A stretch of 43,614 bases of DNA from Pseudomonadota bacterium. Its GTDB lineage: Bacteria; Desulfobacterota; Desulfovibrionia; Desulfovibrionales; Desulfovibrionaceae. Below, piece after piece: positions 39,731 through 43,614 of this stretch. Both the position numbers and the translations under genes were made by a program. The notes under the pieces were generated by a model. That model made no database searches, was not told where the DNA came from, and saw only the letters and a list, made by a program, of their open reading frames with translations. The stretch lies in assembly GCA_023411815.1 (NCBI GenBank), contig JAEYOJ010000029.1:1-43614 (forward strand), given 5' to 3'. Positions within the stretch are counted from its first letter, which is position 1. Each line of letters begins with the position of its first letter.

Positions 39731-41227
39731 CTATCCGAGCATGGTCTCTAGGATCTCCCTGAGCCGGCCCGCGGTCATGCCTTCGGATTCGGGCACGATC
39801 TCCTCGCGGTCCAGCCCCCGGAGACCCGTCAGGGCGTTTTCCAGGCTCCGCCTGCTCTCCTGCCCGTGGCCCAGTTCCTTGAGCAGCATGCCCAGGGAAA
39901 AGTGGGCCAGCAGGAATGCCGGATCCAGGTAAAGAGTCTTCCTGAAGGCCTCCACGGCCTCTTCCAGCCGGCGCATCTCCTGCAGGATGACCGCCAGCAG
40001 GTAGTGATGGGCCGCATGCATCTTGTCCTTGGCAATGGCCTCGCGGCAAGTCTCCTCGGCTTGTTCGAGTTGACCCGAGCCCGCCAGCATCCTGGCCGTG
40101 AGGTTGGCCAGCAGGCCGCTCTGCTTCGGGGACAGCCCGCTGCGGTCCACCGCGGCCAGCAGTTTCCCGGCCTCGGAGTAGCAGCCGCGCTCCACGGCGG
40201 AGCGGGCGGCACGCAGGGCATCTTCGATGGGGGATGCCTTGCCTGCGGCTTTTCTGTCAAGAAGGCCTGCGGCGGGCGGAGGCTCCTGCATCGGCAAGGC
40301 GGCGAAACCGGTGATGCCTGGTTTCATCGGCTCGACAGCCGCGGGCTTGAGGGGCGGGGGCGGCATGAGCCGGCAGGCCTCCCGGCGATAGAGGATGCCG
40401 TGCTCGCCCATTTCCACGTGGAACAGTCCGCTCTGCGTCACCAGGCTGCCTTCACTTGGTCCGACCACCAGCAGGCCGCCGTCCACAAGGCAGCTGTGCA
40501 GTCTGCTCACGACTTTCCGGGCCAATTGCGGCGAGAAATACATGAGCACGTTGCGGCACAGGATGAGGTCCTGGGCATTGGTGCGGCTTTCCAGGGCAGG
40601 ATAGGCGTCCACGGCGAGGTTGAGGCTGGCCAGGCTGACCATGGAGCGGATGTCCGGGCTCAGCTCCCAGGCATCGTCTGGAAGGCTGCGGAACCAGGCG
40701 TTGCGGATGCGCGACGGCGTGGACCGGAAGGACCATTGCCGGTAGACGGCCCGCTCGGCCCTGTCGAGGAAGCGCGGGTTGAGGTCCGTGGCCAGTATGC
40801 TCACCGGCACCTGCGTCTCGCCGCGCATGAATTCCTTGAGCAGAATGGCCAGGGTGTAGGGCTCCTCGCCGGTGCAGCAGCCCGCGCTCCATATGCGCAG
40901 GGCCCGGGCTTCCCGCCTGGCGCGGAGCAGCAGGTCCGGCAGGACCTTTTCGCGCAGCAGGTTCATCAGCTGCTTGTCGCGGAAGAAATATGTCTCGCCG
41001 ATGGTCAGTTGCCCGGCCAGGCTGTCCAGCACATGACGGCTCGCGCGGCCCGAGAGAATCTCGTCCACGAGGGTTTCCGGGCTGTCGCGGCCCAGTTCGG
41101 CGGCGGCCCTTGCCACGCCGCGCAGCAGGTCCTTGTGCCGCTCGGGCGGAAAGTGCAGGCCGAGGTGCGCGCCGACGAATCGGCTCAGCCGGGACAGGGT
41201 TTCGTGGGAAATGGAGGAGGAAGACAT
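39731..41227 (-). CDS. cheR: CheR methyltransferase with C-terminal TPR repeats (WspC-like)
   Basis: A 498-residue receptor methyltransferase that puts methyl groups from S-adenosylmethionine on receptor glutamates. The catalytic part (about 1-280) has ETYFFRD, the SAM motif IWSAGCCTGEEPYTLA, ILATDLN and ILCRNVLMYF. A Pro-rich linker (about 288-325) leads to TPR repeats (about 335-460, such as AAHHYLLAVILQEMRRLEEAVEAFRKTLYLDPAF). CheR-TPR fusions are typical of WspC and FrzF, where the repeats fine-tune interaction with the receptor. It starts four bases after the stop of the first CheW. Confidence 0.95.
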   Translation of the reverse strand: MSSSSISHETLSRLSRFVGAHLGLHFPPERHKDLLRGVARAAAELGRDSPETLVDEILSGRASRHVLDSLAGQLTIGETYFFRDKQLMNLLREKVLPDLLLRARREARALRIWSAGCCTGEEPYTLAILLKEFMRGETQVPVSILATDLNPRFLDRAERAVYRQWSFRSTPSRIRNAWFRSLPDDAWELSPDIRSMVSLASLNLAVDAYPALESRTNAQDLILCRNVLMYFSPQLARKVVSRLHSCLVDGGLLVVGPSEGSLVTQSGLFHVEMGEHGILYRREACRLMPPPPLKPAAVEPMKPGITGFAALPMQEPPPAAGLLDRKAAGKASPIEDALRAARSAVERGCYSEAGKLLAAVDRSGLSPKQSGLLANLTARMLAGSGQLEQAEETCREAIAKDKMHAAHHYLLAVILQEMRRLEEAVEAFRKTLYLDPAFLLAHFSLGMLLKELGHGQESRRSLENALTGLRGLDREEIVPESEGMTAGRLREILETMLG

Positions 41228-41231
41228 GGCG

Positions 41232-41711
41232 TCAGGCCTTGGCCTGCTCCCGGAGCAGGGCGGAAGCCGCTTCGTCCAGGGCCTGCGCCTCCTCAAGGGA
41301 GAGCAGTCTGGCCAGGTCGTGAATGAGCACGATCTCGTCGTCCAGGCGGGCCACGCCGTCCAGGTATTCCAGCCCGGGCCATATTTCGCCCGCCAGGGTG
41401 ATGCGGTCGGCCCTGGCCTCGCTCACGCCGTCCACCGCATCCACGAACAAAGCCAGCAGACGGCCCGAGGCGTTCACGAACAGGAAGTGGTCCGAGACGC
41501 GCAGGTCGCGCGAGGGCAGGTCGAAACGGCGGCGCAGGTCGACAACCGGAGCCATGCGCCCGCCGATGTCCACGGCGCCCAGGATCACCTCGGGCGCGCC
41601 CGGCAGGCGCGTGACCCAGGCCGCACGCTCGGCGTGCAGAACGTTGCGCAAGGGGACCGCGAAGCGGTGGCTGTCCAGGCTGAAGACGACATAGCGGGTC
41701 GGCGTGGCCAC
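41232..41711 (-). CDS. cheW: CheW coupling protein (operon head)
   Basis: A 159-residue CheW adaptor, the first gene of the chemosensory operon. It has YVVFSLDSHRFAVPL at the start, GAVDIGGRMAPVVDLRRRF in the middle and LIHDLARLLS at the end, all in normal CheW places. The start codon is GTG at 41711, supported by AGGAGGG eight bases upstream. The 179 bases to the divergent nadE gene must hold the operon promoter; a TTGCTG / TAGTAA pair with a 17-base spacer (about 41830-41802, minus strand) is a weak candidate. Confidence 0.93.
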   Translation of the reverse strand: MATPTRYVVFSLDSHRFAVPLRNVLHAERAAWVTRLPGAPEVILGAVDIGGRMAPVVDLRRRFDLPSRDLRVSDHFLFVNASGRLLALFVDAVDGVSEARADRITLAGEIWPGLEYLDGVARLDDEIVLIHDLARLLSLEEAQALDEAASALLREQAKA

Positions 41712-41890
41712 TTTCCGCCCTCCTGGCGACGGGGGCAGGGCGCTCTTTGGGCGGGATGCCGACCGGACGCGCCCGCCTGCTCCGGCAGCGGAATTAGATA
41801 GTTACTACACGCGCATGGCTCGAGCAGCAAGCGCGGGCGCAGGTAATGGGAAGCCGATTCGCGACGTTGCGCAAGGGAGGGCCTTGATCT

Positions 41891-43546
41891 ATGGTGTCCG
41901 CCATGCGTCTCGGGCTCATCCAGCTCAACCCCACCGTGGGCGATATCGAAGGCAATGCCGCGCGCATCGAGCAGGCCGTGCGCCGCGCCACGGCCCAGGG
42001 CGCCCGCCTGTGCCTGACCTCCGAAATGGCCCTGACCGGCTATCCGCCCAGGGACCTGCTCCTGTTCGGCTCCTTCGCGCGCCGCGCGGAGGAAATCCTG
42101 GAAGACCTTGCCCGCAGATTGGCCCAGGAGGCTCCCGTGCTCGTGGGCACCGTGCAGGCCAATCCCGGCCCGTGCGGCAAACCCCTGCGCAACGCGGCGG
42201 TGCTCCTGCGCAACGGACGCGTGGAGTGCTCCTTCCACAAGACGCTTCTGCCCACCTACGATGTGTTCGACGAGTCGCGCTACTTCGAGCCCTCGCAGGA
42301 CCCCAAGGTTTTCGAGCTGGACGGCCTGCGCGTGGCCGTGACCGTGTGCGAGGACATCTGGAACGACAAGGACTACTGGCCCAGGCGCCATTACTCCTTC
42401 GATCCCCTGGAGATGCTGGCCGCGCAGAAGCCCGACGTGATCCTGAACCTGTCGGCCTCGCCGTTCAACGTGGGCAAGCAGACCGAGCGCGAGCGCATGC
42501 TCGCGGCCGTCTCCCGCAAGTACAAGGCTCCCCTGGCCTACGTGAACCAGGTCGGCGGCAACGACGACCTGCTCTTCGACGGCCGCAGCACGGCCTTCGA
42601 CGCCCAGGGCCGCCTGCTGGCCAGGCTCGCGCCTTTTGCCGAGGATGTCGCCGTGGTGGATCTCGCGGGCCGGCCCGGAACCGTGTCGGCCGACCTCTCC
42701 GGCCCGGCCGAGGCCCTGGAGGCCCTGGTCATGGGCACGCGCGACTATGCGCGCAAATGCGGCTTCAAGAACGTCCTGCTGGGTCTGTCCGGCGGCATCG
42801 ACTCCGCGCTCACGGCGGCCATCGCCGCGCGAGCCCTGGGGCCGGACAAGGTGCTGGGCGTGCTCATGCCTTCGCCCTATTCGAGCCGGGGCAGCGTGGA
42901 CGACTCCCTGGAATTGGCGCGCAACCTGGGCCTGCGCACCCTGACCCTGCCCATCGCCCAACTCATGGAGGCCTTCGGCAAGACCCTGGAGGAACCCTTC
43001 CGGGGGCTGTGTCCGGACGTGACCGAGGAGAACATCCAGTCGCGCATCCGCGGCAACCTGCTCATGGCCCTGTCCAACAAATACTGCTCCCTGCTGCTGA
43101 CCACGGGCAACAAGAGCGAGCTGGCCGTGGGCTACTGCACCATCTACGGCGACATGTCCGGCGGTCTGGCGGTCATCTCCGACGCGCCCAAGACCCTGGT
43201 CTACGCCATGTCCCGCCATCTGAACGCCTGCTCGCCCGCGCCGGTCATCCCGGAAGCCATTCTGACCAAGGCTCCGTCAGCCGAACTGCGCCCCAATCAG
43301 GTCGATCAGGACAGTCTGCCGCCCTACGACGTGCTCGATGCCATACTGGCCCTGCACATCGAGGAGCACCAAGGCCTGCCGGAGATCGTGGCCGCCGGAT
43401 TCGACGAACCCACGGTGCGTTGCGTGCTCAGGCTGGTGGCCATCGCCGAGTTCAAGCGCCGCCAGGCCGCGCCAGGCCTGCGCATCACCCGCCGGGCCTT
43501 CGGCACGGGCTGGCGCATGCCCATCGCGCGGCGCATGACGTATTAG
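41891..43546 (+). CDS. nadE: Glutamine-dependent NAD+ synthetase
   Basis: A 551-residue two-domain enzyme for the last step of NAD+ synthesis: deamido-NAD+ plus ATP plus ammonia taken from glutamine. The nitrilase-like glutaminase half shows the catalytic triad Glu45 (TSEMALTGY), Lys117 (FHKTLLPTYDVFDE) and Cys153 (VTVCEDIW). The synthetase half has the ATP loop GLSGGIDSAL near 300, TGNKSELAVGY and the late PPYDVLDAIL. AGGGAGG at 41874-41880 favours the ATG at 41891; an ATG four codons later gives the more usual MRLGLIQLN start. Divergent from the chemosensory operon. A paired-hairpin repeat follows the stop. Confidence 0.95.
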   Translation: MVSAMRLGLIQLNPTVGDIEGNAARIEQAVRRATAQGARLCLTSEMALTGYPPRDLLLFGSFARRAEEILEDLARRLAQEAPVLVGTVQANPGPCGKPLRNAAVLLRNGRVECSFHKTLLPTYDVFDESRYFEPSQDPKVFELDGLRVAVTVCEDIWNDKDYWPRRHYSFDPLEMLAAQKPDVILNLSASPFNVGKQTERERMLAAVSRKYKAPLAYVNQVGGNDDLLFDGRSTAFDAQGRLLARLAPFAEDVAVVDLAGRPGTVSADLSGPAEALEALVMGTRDYARKCGFKNVLLGLSGGIDSALTAAIAARALGPDKVLGVLMPSPYSSRGSVDDSLELARNLGLRTLTLPIAQLMEAFGKTLEEPFRGLCPDVTEENIQSRIRGNLLMALSNKYCSLLLTTGNKSELAVGYCTIYGDMSGGLAVISDAPKTLVYAMSRHLNACSPAPVIPEAILTKAPSAELRPNQVDQDSLPPYDVLDAILALHIEEHQGLPEIVAAGFDEPTVRCVLRLVAIAEFKRRQAAPGLRITRRAFGTGWRMPIARRMTY

Positions 43547-43555
43547 GCATAAGAG

Positions 43556-43614
43556 CTGGGAAGGGCTTTGCCCTCCCCAGACCCCACCCACCAGGGGCGG
43601 ACGCGCCCCTGGAC
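43556..43614 (+). repeat. Paired-hairpin repeat, copy C, cut by the window end
   Basis: CTGGGAAGGGC with GCCCTCCCCAG (one wobble), then ACCCCACCCAC, then CCAGGGGCG/CGCCCCTGG and GGAC at the end of the window. The order and linker match copies A, B and the in-gene copy. It lies right after nadE and may serve as its terminator. Confidence 0.75.

Overview
This is GC-rich bacterial chromosome with dense genes on both strands and no rRNA, tRNA, CRISPR array or insertion sequence that I could see. The gene content points to a sulfate-reducer-like Desulfobacterota, probably near Desulfovibrionaceae. The reasons are a multihaem c-type cytochrome operon, a MucR/Ros zinc-finger regulator, a long UbiD decarboxylase of the size used with futalosine-type menaquinone synthesis, many signalling proteins, and G/C-rich paired-hairpin repeats between genes. 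The organism is inferred from content, not from a database match.

Layout. 1-2.3 kb: a small UPF0016/GDT1 cation transporter behind a structured leader, then a UbiD-family decarboxylase. 2.7-6.7 kb (-): a three-gene membrane redox operon with two divergent CydA-like subunits, the second carrying a c-haem domain, and a seven-haem cytochrome. 7.1-9.7 kb: glycerate kinase diverging from an FUSC-family membrane protein, with a five-copy 8-bp tandem repeat between them. 9.9-13.5 kb: a membrane-anchored coiled-coil protein, an untracked 28-residue membrane protein with its own terminator, a secreted protein of unknown function, ribonuclease D and a MucR-like regulator. 14.2-17.9 kb: a 1249-residue Amt ammonium-transporter domain fused to three PAS domains, GGDEF and EAL. 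18.0-19.8 kb (-): an amidoligase overlapping a peptidase-C26 glutamine amidotransferase. 19.9-24.0 kb (-): a GTG-start HTH/coiled-coil protein downstream of a helicase-exonuclease fusion equivalent to Bacillus MrfA plus MrfB. 24.3-28.4 kb: an aspartate-type aminotransferase and a membrane histidine kinase/sigma-54 activator pair. 28.6-30.6 kb: a nucleoside-recognition membrane protein, a lone receiver protein and a 124-residue unknown. 30.6-41.7 kb (-): a complete chemosensory operon (CheW, CheR-TPR, CheW, MCP, CheA-REC, CheB, hybrid kinase). 41.9-43.5 kb: NAD+ synthetase.

How genes work together. The chemosensory operon has the gene content of Pseudomonas Wsp, but the diguanylate cyclase output is replaced by a REC-PAS-PAS-kinase-REC-Hpt protein, as in Che3-type developmental systems. 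The receptor has a CZB-like zinc-site residue pattern in the segment between its two membrane helices. The Amt-GGDEF-EAL protein could couple ammonium to c-di-GMP. The CydA-like pair and heptahaem cytochrome probably form one membrane electron-transfer complex.

The most unusual observation is that the paired-hairpin repeat seen between genes (2.34-2.51, 28.45-28.61 and 43.56 kb) also occurs inside the helicase-exonuclease gene. There it is translated in frame as a linker of about 110 residues between the two domains, together with a perfect 17-bp inverted repeat. All function calls rest on reading motifs by eye; no searches were run.
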